From Alphaproteobacteria bacterium (lineage in GTDB: Bacteria > Pseudomonadota > Alphaproteobacteria > Rhodobacterales > Rhodobacteraceae), in NCBI GenBank assembly GCA_030427145.1, contig JAUHWT010000006.1, positions 145,212 through 209,211 of the forward strand: a stretch of DNA of 64,000 nt, given 5' to 3'. The notes below the pieces were generated by a model. The model did not search any database. It was not told where the DNA came from and saw only the letters and a list, made by a program, of their open reading frames with translations. Position 1 is the stretch's first letter. Every line of letters starts with the position of its first letter. Shown one piece after another: positions 34,629 to 43,614 of this stretch. The translations under genes and the position numbers were made by a program.

Positions 34629-35759
34629 TCAGAGCTTGAGCTTGCCCGGGAAGTAATGCTCGTAGGCCAGAGCATAATCCGGTGCGTTCATCAGCTCGTA
34701 GAAGCCGACCTTCTCAACCCACTCGCGCTGGCTGTCGAGGGTCTTCTTCATGAAGGGATCCTCTTCCAGCGTCGGGATCAGCTCGTCCCAGGCCTGGATC
34801 TGTGCGTCCAGAATTTCCGTCGATGTACGGTGAACGGTCACACCGGCCTCATCCTGGAGCCACTGAAGGTCGTCCGAATAGCGCCGCATGGCTTTCGCCG
34901 TGTTGGCGGTGGACGCCGCCTCAACGCCGTATTTCAGGATGGCCTGCAGATCCGGGTCCAGATCCTCCACGAAGGTGCGGGAGAACAGGAACTCGAAGCT
35001 CTCCGACGCCTGGTGATAGGAGGACAGGTAGTAGTTTTTCGCCACGTCCTGCGCACCGAAATCCTTGTCCGAGGACGGGTTGTTGAACTCGAACGCGTCG
35101 ATCACGCCCCGCTCCATCGCCGGCACGATCTCACCGCCAGGCAGCTGTGCCACGGACATGCCGAGCTTCGTTAGAAGGTCGGCGGCTAGACCAACGGTGC
35201 GGTATTTGAACCCGTCAAGGTCCGCGACCGTGTTGACCTCGCCCTTAAACCAGCCGAAGGGCTGCGCGAACATCGGGAAGCCCATATAGCCGATCACGTC
35301 GAGCCCCATGATGTCCTGGGTCAGCTCGCGATAGAGTTCCGCGCCGCCACCCTCATAGAACCAGGAGAGCATCGTGGTCGCCGAGCCGCCGAACACGGGG
35401 CCGGTGCCGAAGAGCGATGCGGCCTTGTTCTTGCCGTACCAGTACACCGGCACGGAATGGGCAGCGTCGATCACCCCGTCATTCACGGCATCGAGCACCT
35501 GGAACGCGGCCACAACCGCACCCGCGGGCAGCACGTCGATTTTCAGGCGGCCACCGGACATTTCCTCAACGCGATGGGCATAGTCCTTGGCGAACTCGTC
35601 CCAGATGTTGGACGCGCCCCAGGACGTCTGCATCTTCATCACGATGGGCGCCTGGGCCAGAACCGCCGGAGCGGCCAGCACGCCGCCGGCGGACGCACCA
35701 CCGGCCAGGGCCGACTTCTTCAGAAAGGACCTGCGGTCCAGGTTTGGTTTCTCAGTCAT
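34629..35759 (-). CDS. TRAP transporter binding protein, Tat-exported (TakP-like)
   Basis: A 376-residue receptor. The start MTEKPNLDRRSFLKKSALAGG gives a twin-arginine signal (RRSFLKK) and a cleavage site near VLAQA; the longer frame only adds a leader covering the ribosome-binding site. The core shows GPVFGGSATTMLSWFYEGGG, typical of TakP-like receptors, and AMERGVIDAFEFNNPSSD. Such receptors bind 2-oxoacids or related carboxylates, often as a dimer with a metal. The operon adds an amidase and a D-2-hydroxyacid dehydrogenase, consistent with a 2-oxo/2-hydroxy acid or amide ligand. Confidence 0.89.
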   Translation of the reverse strand: MTEKPNLDRRSFLKKSALAGGASAGGVLAAPAVLAQAPIVMKMQTSWGASNIWDEFAKDYAHRVEEMSGGRLKIDVLPAGAVVAAFQVLDAVNDGVIDAAHSVPVYWYGKNKAASLFGTGPVFGGSATTMLSWFYEGGGAELYRELTQDIMGLDVIGYMGFPMFAQPFGWFKGEVNTVADLDGFKYRTVGLAADLLTKLGMSVAQLPGGEIVPAMERGVIDAFEFNNPSSDKDFGAQDVAKNYYLSSYHQASESFEFLFSRTFVEDLDPDLQAILKYGVEAASTANTAKAMRRYSDDLQWLQDEAGVTVHRTSTEILDAQIQAWDELIPTLEEDPFMKKTLDSQREWVEKVGFYELMNAPDYALAYEHYFPGKLKL

Positions 35760-35827
35760 TGAATTTTCCTCCCTTTGGGCACGTTCCGCCCGGCCCAACC
35801 CTGTTGTCCGGGTGGTATACTAGCGCC

Positions 35828-35837
35828 GTAACGTTAC
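35828..35837. promoter_or_regulatory. Palindrome GTAACGTTAC upstream of the TRAP-amidase operon
   Basis: A perfect 10-base palindrome with a central CG, as in LacI-type operators, 69 bases upstream of the receptor gene. The 233-base gap 35760-35992 contains no gene and should hold the operon promoter. The element is short and could be chance. Confidence 0.35.
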
Positions 35838-35992
35838 CCGCCTGACCGTCCCGCGCAACCTCCATTTCCATCACAAAACGAAATTGTCAGCAATTTCCAC
35901 AGCCTGCCCCGCCCGAACTCAACATCCGGTTGTAGGGTCGGTTTCGGTCGGGCGGCGGGGGAAAGAGGAGGACTCAGGCCCCGCGAATTGGA

Positions 35993-38437
35993 TCAGGCCC
36001 TTACGCGCTGCATTTTTGGGTCATGGAGCGGGTCGAGTGTGGCCTCCGCCGGAACCCGCACGGTCGCAACCTCAAGCTCCCAGGACCCGGAGCGGATGTA
36101 GTCCGCGGTGACGCCCTCCGGGTTGCGAACGTACCCAAGGCCGATTGATTTGTTGACCGTATGCCCAAAACCGCCCGAACTCAGCCAGCCGACCCTCTCC
36201 CCGTTCCGGTAAATGGTTTCCCTGCCGGAAAGCACCACCTCCGGGTCCGCCGTGAAGGTTGCAAGCATCTTGGGCAACGGTTTGGTACGCTGTTCCTGGA
36301 TGGCTGCGCGCCCCCTGAAATCAATATTGGATTTCATTTTAACCGCCCAGCCAAGTCCGGCCTGGTCCGGGGTGTGATCCGGGCCTATATCGGACGGCCA
36401 GGCCCGGTAGCCTTTCTCGAGGCGCAGGGTCTCAATGGCCCGGTATCCGGCATTGCTCAGCCCGTGTTTTGCGCCGGCCTCATGAAGTGCGGCGTACACG
36501 GCGGTGGCATATTCGACCGGCAGATGCAGTTCCCAGCCCAGTTCACCCACATAGGTCACACGCATGGCCCGAACGGGGCATCCCGCGATTCCGATGATTT
36601 GCGATGTCGCGAACGGGAAGGCGGCGTTGCTCACGTCTGCACGGGTCACGGCTTCGAGAATGTCGCGGGATTTTGGGCCCATAAGCGACAGCACCGCAGA
36701 ACCGGATGTAATGTCAAAAAGCTGGGCATTCATGCCTTCGGGAATGTTCCGCGAAATCCAGTCGAAATCGTGGGTCGCGAAGCCGGTGCCGGTCACGATG
36801 TAGAACTCGTCCTCCGCAACGCGGACCACCGTCAGGTCGCATTCGATGCCGCCCCGTTCGTTGAGCATCTGGGTGTAAATCAGCGATCCAACCGGCCGCG
36901 CCACGTTGTTGGACGCGATCCAGTTGAGCGCGGCTTCCGCATCCGGGCCTTTCAGTGCAAATTTGGCGAAAGAGGTCTGATCGAACAGAACCGCGGCCTC
37001 GCGCGCGGCTCTGTGCTCCCGCGCCACGGCCTCGTGCCAGTTGGGGCGCTGGAAGCTGTAAATGTCGTGCTGAACCTCACCCGCCGCCGTATCGGCATAC
37101 CAGTTTGGCCGCTCCCAGCCGAGTTTTTCACCGAACACCGCGCCATCGGCCTTCAGAAGCTCGTAAAGCGGAGATTTGCGGCAGGGGCGGGCGCTGTCAT
37201 GTTCTTCCGACGGCCAGGCCATCGTGTAGTGTTTACCATAGGCCTCGACCGTTCGCGTGCGGATCCAGTCATCGTCAAAATGCGGGCGGCCAAACCGACG
37301 GATATCCACTGGCCAGAGGTCGTAGGGCGGCTCGCCACGTGCAACCCATTCCGCGAGTGCCATGCCCGCCCCCCCGCCGGATGCGATGCCGAAAGCGTTG
37401 AACCCCGCACCCACATAGAAATTCCGCAACTCCGGCGCTTCTCCCAAAATGAAATTGCCATCCGGCGTGAAGCTCTCGGGCCCATTGACCAGTTCCTTGA
37501 TGCCGGCCGTTTCCAGCGCGGGGACACGGCCGAGGGACAGTTCCATGATCTGCTGGAAATGGTCATAGTCGCTGTCGAGCAGGGTGTAGTGAAACCCCGG
37601 TGGAATGCCGTCGGTGGCCCAGGGTTTGGGGTTTGGCTCATAGCCGCCCATGACCAGACCGCCGACCTCCTCCTTGTAATAGGTCAACCTGTCCGGATCA
37701 CGCAGGGTCGGCAGATTCGCGGGCATGCCCTCAATCCGCTCGGTCACCATGTACTGGTGCTCCATCGGAACCAGGGGCACGTTGACGCCCACGGTTTTCG
37801 CCAGCGCCCGGGTCCATTGACCGGCACAGGCAACCACAACAGGCGTCTCTATACGACCCTTTTCGGTCTCAACCGATTTGATCACGCCTTTCTCGACATT
37901 GATCGAGAGAACCTTCGTGTCCTCGTATATACGCGCGCCGGCCATCCGGGCACCCTTCGCCAAAGCCTGGGTAATGTCCGACGGGTTCGCCTGCCCGTCC
38001 GTGGGCAGGAACGCGGCCCCGACCACGTCATCCACCGTCATCAGCGGCCAAAGGTCCTGTGCCTCCTTCGGGCTCATCAACTGCATTTCCAGACCGAAGG
38101 AATGGGCGGTGGTGGCCTGGCGTTTTACTTCCGTCCAGCGTTCCTCATTACAGGCAAGCCGCAATCCGCCATTCATTTTCCAGCCCGTCCCGAGACCGGT
38201 TTCCTCTTCCAGGGATTTGTAGAGATCAACGGAGTATCCCAGCATCTGTGTGATGTTGGCGCTCGACCGAAGCTGTCCCACGAGGCCCGCCGCGTGGAAT
38301 GTCGTGCCGGAGGTCAGTTTCTTCCGCTCAAGCAGCACCACGTCCCAGCCGAGCTTGGCGAGGTGATAGGCCGTGGAACAGCCAATAATTCCGCCACCGA
38401 TGATGACGGCGCGGGCGCTGGTGGGAAAGTCCGTCAT
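35993..38437 (-). CDS. FAD-dependent dehydrogenase with GcvT domain (DMGDH/sarcosine dehydrogenase-like), copy 1
   Basis: An 814-residue two-domain enzyme. The N-terminal DAO domain starts at VIIGGGIIGCSTAYHLA; TTFHAAGLVG places His48 at the site used for covalent FAD attachment in dimethylglycine and sarcosine dehydrogenases. From about residue 430 there is an aminomethyltransferase (GcvT) domain (EAAVLFDQTSFAKF, YVGELGWELHLP, EKGYRAWPSD), which in relatives passes the released one-carbon unit to tetrahydrofolate. I start at MTDFPTSARAV, overlapping the kinase stop (ATGA). It is 3'-most of the ABC transporter operon with phosphotransferase copy 1. The substrate is probably an N-methylated amine; its identity is unknown. 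Confidence 0.88.
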   Translation of the reverse strand: MTDFPTSARAVIIGGGIIGCSTAYHLAKLGWDVVLLERKKLTSGTTFHAAGLVGQLRSSANITQMLGYSVDLYKSLEEETGLGTGWKMNGGLRLACNEERWTEVKRQATTAHSFGLEMQLMSPKEAQDLWPLMTVDDVVGAAFLPTDGQANPSDITQALAKGARMAGARIYEDTKVLSINVEKGVIKSVETEKGRIETPVVVACAGQWTRALAKTVGVNVPLVPMEHQYMVTERIEGMPANLPTLRDPDRLTYYKEEVGGLVMGGYEPNPKPWATDGIPPGFHYTLLDSDYDHFQQIMELSLGRVPALETAGIKELVNGPESFTPDGNFILGEAPELRNFYVGAGFNAFGIASGGGAGMALAEWVARGEPPYDLWPVDIRRFGRPHFDDDWIRTRTVEAYGKHYTMAWPSEEHDSARPCRKSPLYELLKADGAVFGEKLGWERPNWYADTAAGEVQHDIYSFQRPNWHEAVAREHRAAREAAVLFDQTSFAKFALKGPDAEAALNWIASNNVARPVGSLIYTQMLNERGGIECDLTVVRVAEDEFYIVTGTGFATHDFDWISRNIPEGMNAQLFDITSGSAVLSLMGPKSRDILEAVTRADVSNAAFPFATSQIIGIAGCPVRAMRVTYVGELGWELHLPVEYATAVYAALHEAGAKHGLSNAGYRAIETLRLEKGYRAWPSDIGPDHTPDQAGLGWAVKMKSNIDFRGRAAIQEQRTKPLPKMLATFTADPEVVLSGRETIYRNGERVGWLSSGGFGHTVNKSIGLGYVRNPEGVTADYIRSGSWELEVATVRVPAEATLDPLHDPKMQRVRA

Positions 38438-39330
38438 GTACGGTCTCCGTTGGCATTGAAGTCGGTCAGGGCGGTCCGGAACCGCTCGAGGTTTTTTGCG
38501 GAGTATTCGGAATAGTCGAATTCGATCTCTGACGTGATTTCCGACACCATGCTCCACATGGTCTCACGCAGGAGCGACGCGCATTTCATGGCGTCGTATC
38601 GGTGCAACAGACCGGCGTCCGGTTCGGTCCCGAAATAGGTGGTAAGCAGTATGAGTTCCGCGTCGCGCGGCAGGTCCGCATTGGTGGCAAGCCCACCCAG
38701 ATCGAAGAGCGGTGAGTTTAAACCGCCATATTCCCAGTCCACGAGCCAAAGGCCTTTTTCGCCGCGCAGGATGTTGGCGGGCAGAAGATCGTTGTGGCCC
38801 AGTACGAGATCCACCGGACCAACGGCCGATTTCAGTCTGGCCGCATCATCCATCAGGTCGGGGATCAGCGGAATATGGCTGGATTTTCGGTCGCGCAGAA
38901 ATGCCGCATAGGTATTCAGCACATGAAACACGTTAAAGGCCAGGACCGGCCCGTGCAGCATTTGCGTGACCTCACCATGGACCCGCCGGATCAGTGCGGT
39001 TGTGTCCCGGAGTGTGGTCTCGTCATGCAGGTCGGCTTCCTCAAGTGGTTCCGCGTCGACATAGTCAATCACCATGATATCCGGTTCGGCATGACGCACC
39101 TCGGGTGACAGGCCACAGGCCGTAGCGGCCCTTGCAATTGAGAGTTCGTTCCAGCGCAATATTCCGTGCTCTGGAATGTCACTGCCCACACGCACCACGT
39201 ATTTCCGGTCCCCGTCCTCGACCGTGACATTGATGTTGGTGATCCCGCCCCCAAGTGGCTCAATCCCTGCCGGTGCGTCAAAACAGGGCAGGGAGGCGAT
39301 TCGGCTGCGCAAGGTATCGGTAAGCGTCAT
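38434..39330 (-). CDS. Choline-kinase-like phosphotransferase (APH family), copy 1
   Basis: A 298-residue kinase of the aminoglycoside phosphotransferase/LicA superfamily. The catalytic Brenner loop is LGHNDLLPANIL and the metal Asp lies in WLVDWEYGGLNSPLFD; this combination is closest in style to choline/ethanolamine kinases. The N-terminal region has LGGGITNINVTVEDG. It overlaps the permease gene upstream and the FAD/GcvT gene downstream by 4 bases each, so all are co-translated. Drug resistance is unlikely in this catabolic setting. It probably phosphorylates an amino alcohol delivered by the ABC importer. Confidence 0.82.
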   Translation of the reverse strand: MTLTDTLRSRIASLPCFDAPAGIEPLGGGITNINVTVEDGDRKYVVRVGSDIPEHGILRWNELSIARAATACGLSPEVRHAEPDIMVIDYVDAEPLEEADLHDETTLRDTTALIRRVHGEVTQMLHGPVLAFNVFHVLNTYAAFLRDRKSSHIPLIPDLMDDAARLKSAVGPVDLVLGHNDLLPANILRGEKGLWLVDWEYGGLNSPLFDLGGLATNADLPRDAELILLTTYFGTEPDAGLLHRYDAMKCASLLRETMWSMVSEITSEIEFDYSEYSAKNLERFRTALTDFNANGDRT

Positions 39331-41366
39331 TTTATCCCGAGCCTTTCCCGCGTGGAGCGTGCAAGTGCGTTCACCACCCGGTCGGCAATGATGGCGATGA
39401 AGGCAACAGAGATGCCAGCTACGAGGCCCTGGCCGACATTGGCTTTGGTGAGCGCGATGTAGACCTCCTGGCCCAGGTCGCGCGTGCCCACCAGAGCTGT
39501 GATAACCAGCATCGAGAGGGCAAGCATGATGGTCTGGTTGAGCCCCAGCAGGAGCGAAGGCGCGGCCAGTGGCACCCGGATCCGGCGCAGCATCTGTCTC
39601 CTTGTGCAGCCTGAAACCCGCCCGGCCTCGATCAGTTCGGGATCAATGCTGCGGATGCCATGCGCCGCATAGCGCACGGCGGGCGCAAGTGCATAAAGCA
39701 CCATCGCAATGAGGGCCGAGAAATCCCCGACGCGAAAGAGCATGACCACCGGGATCAGATAAACAAAACTTGGCAGGGTCTGAAGCGTGTCGATAATGGC
39801 GCCAAGGATCGAGTTGGCGCGCGCGTTTTGCCCGGCCCAGATGCCAAGCGGGATGCCAATCAGGCTCGCGAGAAACACGGCAACCGTGGTGAGATAGACG
39901 GTCGTCATGGCCTTCCCCCAAAGACCGGAGGCCGCAATAAACGCCATCATGGCCGCAGCCATCAGACCGAGCTTCCAGCCTCCCAGCCTGCCTGCCGCGA
40001 GGCCGACGACGGCGATGCCCCAGAACCAGGGAATGCCGGAGAAAAACTGTTTGACCGGCAGCATGACCCAGGTCAGCAGCAGATTTTTGGCCGCGTCGAT
40101 CGCATCGAAGAAGTTCACATTGATCCACTCAATACCCGTGGCCCAGAAGTCACCGGTGGTGACGGTCAGGGCTTCCGGATAGGTCCGCAGCCCGTCCACG
40201 AAAAAACCCGACAGGGTCGTCAGAACCACCACGGCCAGGGTTCCCGTTGCCAGGGGATGGCGCCGGTGAAGTGGCAGGGACGGGTCCGGCAGTGGACGCA
40301 GGCGTCGCTCGGCAAAGGCCTGGCTCAGGCGGTCAAGCGCAATCGCCATGACCACAATTGCCACACCCGCCTCAATGCCGCCGCCAATATCCAGACGGCG
40401 TAGCGCGGTCAGAACGTCATACCCCAGGCCCCCGGCGCCAATCATCGAGGCAATAATCACCATGTTCAGTGTCAGCATGATGACCTGGTTGACGCCTACC
40501 ATGATCGAGGGCAACGCGGTCGGGATCAGCACTTTCCACATCAGTTGGCGTTCCCCACAGCCCATCATGCGCCCGGCCTCGATGACCTCTTCCGGTACGG
40601 ATTGCAGGGCTACCGTCGTGTTCCGCACCATGGGCGGCATGGCGTAGATCACCGTGGCGATCAGTGCTGCCACCGGTCCAAAACCGAACAGCACGAGAAT
40701 TGGGACGAGATACGCAAAAACCGGCACGGTCTGCATCAGGTCCAGCACCGGCCGGAGCGCACGCTCAAACCGGTCGGACCGGTAGGACGCGACCCCCAGC
40801 AGCAACCCGCCAACCCCACCGATTGGCACCGCAATAAGGACAGAGGCCAGCGTGATCATGGCACTCTCCCACTGCCCAAATATGGCGAGATAGGCGAAAC
40901 ACCCACCGACCAGTGCCGCCAGGCTCCAGTCCCGCGCATACCGCGCCAGTGCCACCATCACGGCGATGACCGCAAGCCAACTGAGTGGCGGGAACATCTC
41001 CACCGCCTGTTGCCCCTGACCGCTTTGAAACCCGTCGATCAGCAGGGCGCGCACAATGTCGTAGGGGGCTTCAATAATCGCTGCGAGAAACCGTGTCGTG
41101 TCCCGAAATGTGAAAAGGCCGAAACTCAGGTCCTCGACCAGCCAGTTGACCGCATCCGTGATCCAGGTGTCCAGGTTGAGGGCAAATCTGGCAGGAAAGC
41201 GAATGATCCAGCGGGCATCGAGAGCCTTGTATAGCGCAAACGACCAGGTGGAGAGCGCCCAGGTGGCGGCGAAAAGAACCGTCCAGAACACCCAGGCGCC
41301 CCCTGAGCCTTTTTCCGGTCTCCCGGTTTCAATCACCGGTGTCATATTGACGGTTTCGTCGCTCAT
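39327..41366 (-). CDS. Betaine-type ABC transporter permease, two ProW domains fused
   Basis: A 679-residue membrane protein built of two homologous halves. Each has a permease core with an EAA loop: EAGRMMGCGERQLMWKVLIP in the first half and EAGRVSGCTRRQMLRRIRVP in the second. Each is followed by a matching membrane segment (GVNQVIMLTLNMVI and GLNQTIMLALSMLV). Most ProW-type permeases are single and homodimeric; here the dimer is encoded as one chain. It works with the ProV-type ATPase upstream (4-base overlap) and the OpuAC-type receptor. Substrates of this family are quaternary amines such as glycine betaine, choline or proline betaine. Confidence 0.9.
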   Translation of the reverse strand: MSDETVNMTPVIETGRPEKGSGGAWVFWTVLFAATWALSTWSFALYKALDARWIIRFPARFALNLDTWITDAVNWLVEDLSFGLFTFRDTTRFLAAIIEAPYDIVRALLIDGFQSGQGQQAVEMFPPLSWLAVIAVMVALARYARDWSLAALVGGCFAYLAIFGQWESAMITLASVLIAVPIGGVGGLLLGVASYRSDRFERALRPVLDLMQTVPVFAYLVPILVLFGFGPVAALIATVIYAMPPMVRNTTVALQSVPEEVIEAGRMMGCGERQLMWKVLIPTALPSIMVGVNQVIMLTLNMVIIASMIGAGGLGYDVLTALRRLDIGGGIEAGVAIVVMAIALDRLSQAFAERRLRPLPDPSLPLHRRHPLATGTLAVVVLTTLSGFFVDGLRTYPEALTVTTGDFWATGIEWINVNFFDAIDAAKNLLLTWVMLPVKQFFSGIPWFWGIAVVGLAAGRLGGWKLGLMAAAMMAFIAASGLWGKAMTTVYLTTVAVFLASLIGIPLGIWAGQNARANSILGAIIDTLQTLPSFVYLIPVVMLFRVGDFSALIAMVLYALAPAVRYAAHGIRSIDPELIEAGRVSGCTRRQMLRRIRVPLAAPSLLLGLNQTIMLALSMLVITALVGTRDLGQEVYIALTKANVGQGLVAGISVAFIAIIADRVVNALARSTRERLGIK

Positions 41367-42391
41367 TGTGCGGGTCGGCCGATCATGACGTCGATGGCCT
41401 GGCGGGCGCTGACCATGCCCACGGGTTTCCCGGCGTCATCCAGCACCTGAAACGGATGTTCTCCCGCGTCGATCTGCGCCACCGTTTCCGCGACCGTCAG
41501 TTTGCCAGGGAGCGCGCCGGACCAGGGTCCGTCGCCGGTAAACGGTGTCATGATGGATTGCAGCCGAACGACCTTCGCCCTGTCCACATGCCGGGTGAAC
41601 TCGGCTACGTAGGGTGTGGCGGGATTGGTCATCAGCTCCTCCGGTGTTGCCGTCTGCTCAATCCGTCCGTCTTTCAGGACTGCGATCCGATCCGCGAGGC
41701 GAATGGCCTCGTCAAAGTCATGGGTGATGAAGACAATGGTCTTGCGCAGCATGGACTGCAGCCGGATGAACTCGTCCTGCATTTCACGTCGGATAAGCGG
41801 GTCGAGTGCGGAGAACGGCTCGTCGAGGAACCAAAGCTCCGGGTTGGTGACGAGTGACCGGGCAATGCCCACCCTCTGCTGCTGGCCGCCGGAAAGCTGC
41901 CGCGGGTAGTTGCCCTCCCGCCCGGAGAGGCCGACGGTTTCAATCATACGCATCGCGTCGGTCTCCCGGCGCTTGCGGTCAACTCCCTGAACCTCGAGCG
42001 GGAATGCCACATTTTGCAAAACCGTCAGATGGGGCAGGAGCGCAAAATGCTGGAACACCATGCCCATCTTGCGCCGCCGCACCTCAATCAGTTCCGCATC
42101 CGACATGGCCAGAAGATCACGACCCTCATAGCCGATTGTGCCGGCATTTGGCTCGATCAGACGCGACAGACAGCGCACAAGCGTCGACTTGCCTGACCCG
42201 GACAGGCCCATGATCACGAAGATCTCGCCCTTGCGGATGGCCACATCCACGCCCCGCACGGCACCAATAATGTTGTGATCCGCAAGGTCCTGATCAGACG
42301 GCGCATTTGCGTGGCGCGTCAGGAATGTCTGCAGGTCGGCGCCGTACAGCTTCCAGACACCCTTGCAGTCGAGCAGGACCTCGCTTGACAT
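41363..42391 (-). CDS. Betaine-type ABC transporter ATPase (ProV/OpuAA type)
   Basis: A 342-residue ATPase. Walker A is GLSGSGKSTLVRCL, the signature RQLSGGQQQRVGIARS and Walker B LWFLDEPFSALDP. The N-terminal extension (KLYGADLQTFLTRH) matches the ProV family. The C-terminal 70 residues contain what looks like a single CBS-like unit (FQVLDDAGKPVGMVSARQAID), shorter than the usual tandem CBS pair that senses ionic strength. Coupled to the fused permease by a 4-base overlap and preceded by the receptor gene. Confidence 0.91.
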   Translation of the reverse strand: MSSEVLLDCKGVWKLYGADLQTFLTRHANAPSDQDLADHNIIGAVRGVDVAIRKGEIFVIMGLSGSGKSTLVRCLSRLIEPNAGTIGYEGRDLLAMSDAELIEVRRRKMGMVFQHFALLPHLTVLQNVAFPLEVQGVDRKRRETDAMRMIETVGLSGREGNYPRQLSGGQQQRVGIARSLVTNPELWFLDEPFSALDPLIRREMQDEFIRLQSMLRKTIVFITHDFDEAIRLADRIAVLKDGRIEQTATPEELMTNPATPYVAEFTRHVDRAKVVRLQSIMTPFTGDGPWSGALPGKLTVAETVAQIDAGEHPFQVLDDAGKPVGMVSARQAIDVMIGRPAQ

Positions 42392-42458
42392 GTTGGTACG
42401 TATCCTTCGGAAAGTCTTGACCGGATGGCGGCGCGCGCCATCCGGTAGGTATCGGCGT

Positions 42459-43400
42459 TTACTGGATCCAGGATTTCCAGGTAGACTCGTTGGCGCTCAT
42501 CCAGGCGGCCACGACCTCGTCCACGGATTTGCCATCGAGGTCGACCTCGGAAACCAGGCCACCCATTTCGTCGCTGGTGATGTGGAAGGCCTCAATCGCT
42601 TTGGACGCGCCTGGCCATTTTTCCGCCACGCCGCTCCAGGCCACCTTGAAAATGTCCCCGCGCGGCTTGCCGCAATCGTAGGCCATATCCGGATTCACCC
42701 CGACCGAGGGATCGTTGTAGCACTCCTCGGAATAGGGCGGGAACTCGACGAACTCGCCTTCATACTTTGCCGGTGCCCAATGCGGGGAGTATATCCACAG
42801 CACAATCGGGTCCTCGCGCTGATAGGCGGCTTCAAGCTCCGCGAACAGGGCGGCATCGGTCCCCGCGTGGACGACCTCGAAATCCAGCCCGAGGGCCTCG
42901 ATGCGCTCCTCATCGAAGCCACCCCAGGTCACTGGACCGCCCAGGTAGCGGCCAAGCGGCGCGGTTTCCGCCGTGGCGAATTCGCCCGCGCAGTCGTTCA
43001 GCGCTTCCCAGTCCGGCAGGCCAGGGCAGCGGTCGGCCATATAGGCGGGATACCACCATTCCTCGATCGCTTTCATCCCCGTGGGTCCGGCGCTGACCAC
43101 GTTCCCCGTGGCAATCGCCTCGTCCATGGCTTCCTTGCCGGTGGTCTCCCAGATCTCCATTGCAACATGGAGGTCACCGGTTTTCAGGCCCGCAAACTGG
43201 GCAATGTAGTCCGCCTGGACATATTCAATATTGTATCCCGCATCCTTCAGCACTTCGCCCATCAGGGTCGTGGTGATGATTTGGCCGGTCCAGTCATGTG
43301 TGGTGAGTTTTATCGGGTCGGTGGATTCTACTTCCGCGGACGCTCCTGCCGTCGAGAGGGCGAGCAGCACGCCCGCAGTCATCATTTTCGTAGGATTCAT
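42459..43400 (-). CDS. Betaine-type ABC transporter binding protein (OpuAC/ProX type)
   Basis: A 313-residue receptor with a signal peptide (MMTAGVLLALSTAGASA, cleaved before EVEST). KLTTHDWTGQIITTTLMGEV and HVAMEIWETTGKEAM are typical of OpuAC proteins. Tryptophans in EIWETT, EEWWYPAY and LWIYSPHWAPA could form the aromatic box that holds a quaternary ammonium group. AAGGAGGCTGACCG precedes the ATG. First gene of the transporter operon, divergent from the DeoR gene with a palindrome-rich operator region between. Confidence 0.89.
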   Translation of the reverse strand: MNPTKMMTAGVLLALSTAGASAEVESTDPIKLTTHDWTGQIITTTLMGEVLKDAGYNIEYVQADYIAQFAGLKTGDLHVAMEIWETTGKEAMDEAIATGNVVSAGPTGMKAIEEWWYPAYMADRCPGLPDWEALNDCAGEFATAETAPLGRYLGGPVTWGGFDEERIEALGLDFEVVHAGTDAALFAELEAAYQREDPIVLWIYSPHWAPAKYEGEFVEFPPYSEECYNDPSVGVNPDMAYDCGKPRGDIFKVAWSGVAEKWPGASKAIEAFHITSDEMGGLVSEVDLDGKSVDEVVAAWMSANESTWKSWIQ

Positions 43401-43468
43401 CGGTCAGCCTCCTTGCTGGTCTTGCGCCCGTTCGTCATTTTTTTGTGGTGGGGCAGGTCATGATTTGT

Positions 43469-43536
43469 CGAAATTCACGAAAAAGCAACGAAAATTCCAA
43501 AAATTTTGGATAGTTCGAACTAAAATGTTGCTTTTT
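43469..43536. promoter_or_regulatory. Nested palindromes: candidate DeoR operator between proX-like and deoR-like genes
   Basis: Within 68 bases lie TCCAAAA-A-TTTTGGA (43496-43510), immediately followed by TAGTTCGAACTA (43511-43522), both enclosed by a 10-bp inverted repeat AAAAAGCAAC/GTTGCTTTTT (43480-43489 and 43527-43536). CGAAA motifs recur at 43469, 43478 and 43489. DeoR/GlpR-type regulators commonly bind TTCG/CGAA-containing repeats, and a DeoR gene starts at 43615. Confidence 0.65.
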
Positions 43537-43614
43537 GTGGTTTTTGCCCGATTCATGAACAGGTAGACAGTGTAATACGGGCAATTTGATCAGCCTGCCC
43601 AAAACCGGGGAAGC

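Noticed and set aside
36161..38515. 784-codon open frame on the plus strand opposite FAD/GcvT copy 1
   Set aside because: It is antisense to a clearly recognisable enzyme and has no family features; long antisense frames are expected from the strong GC third-position bias.
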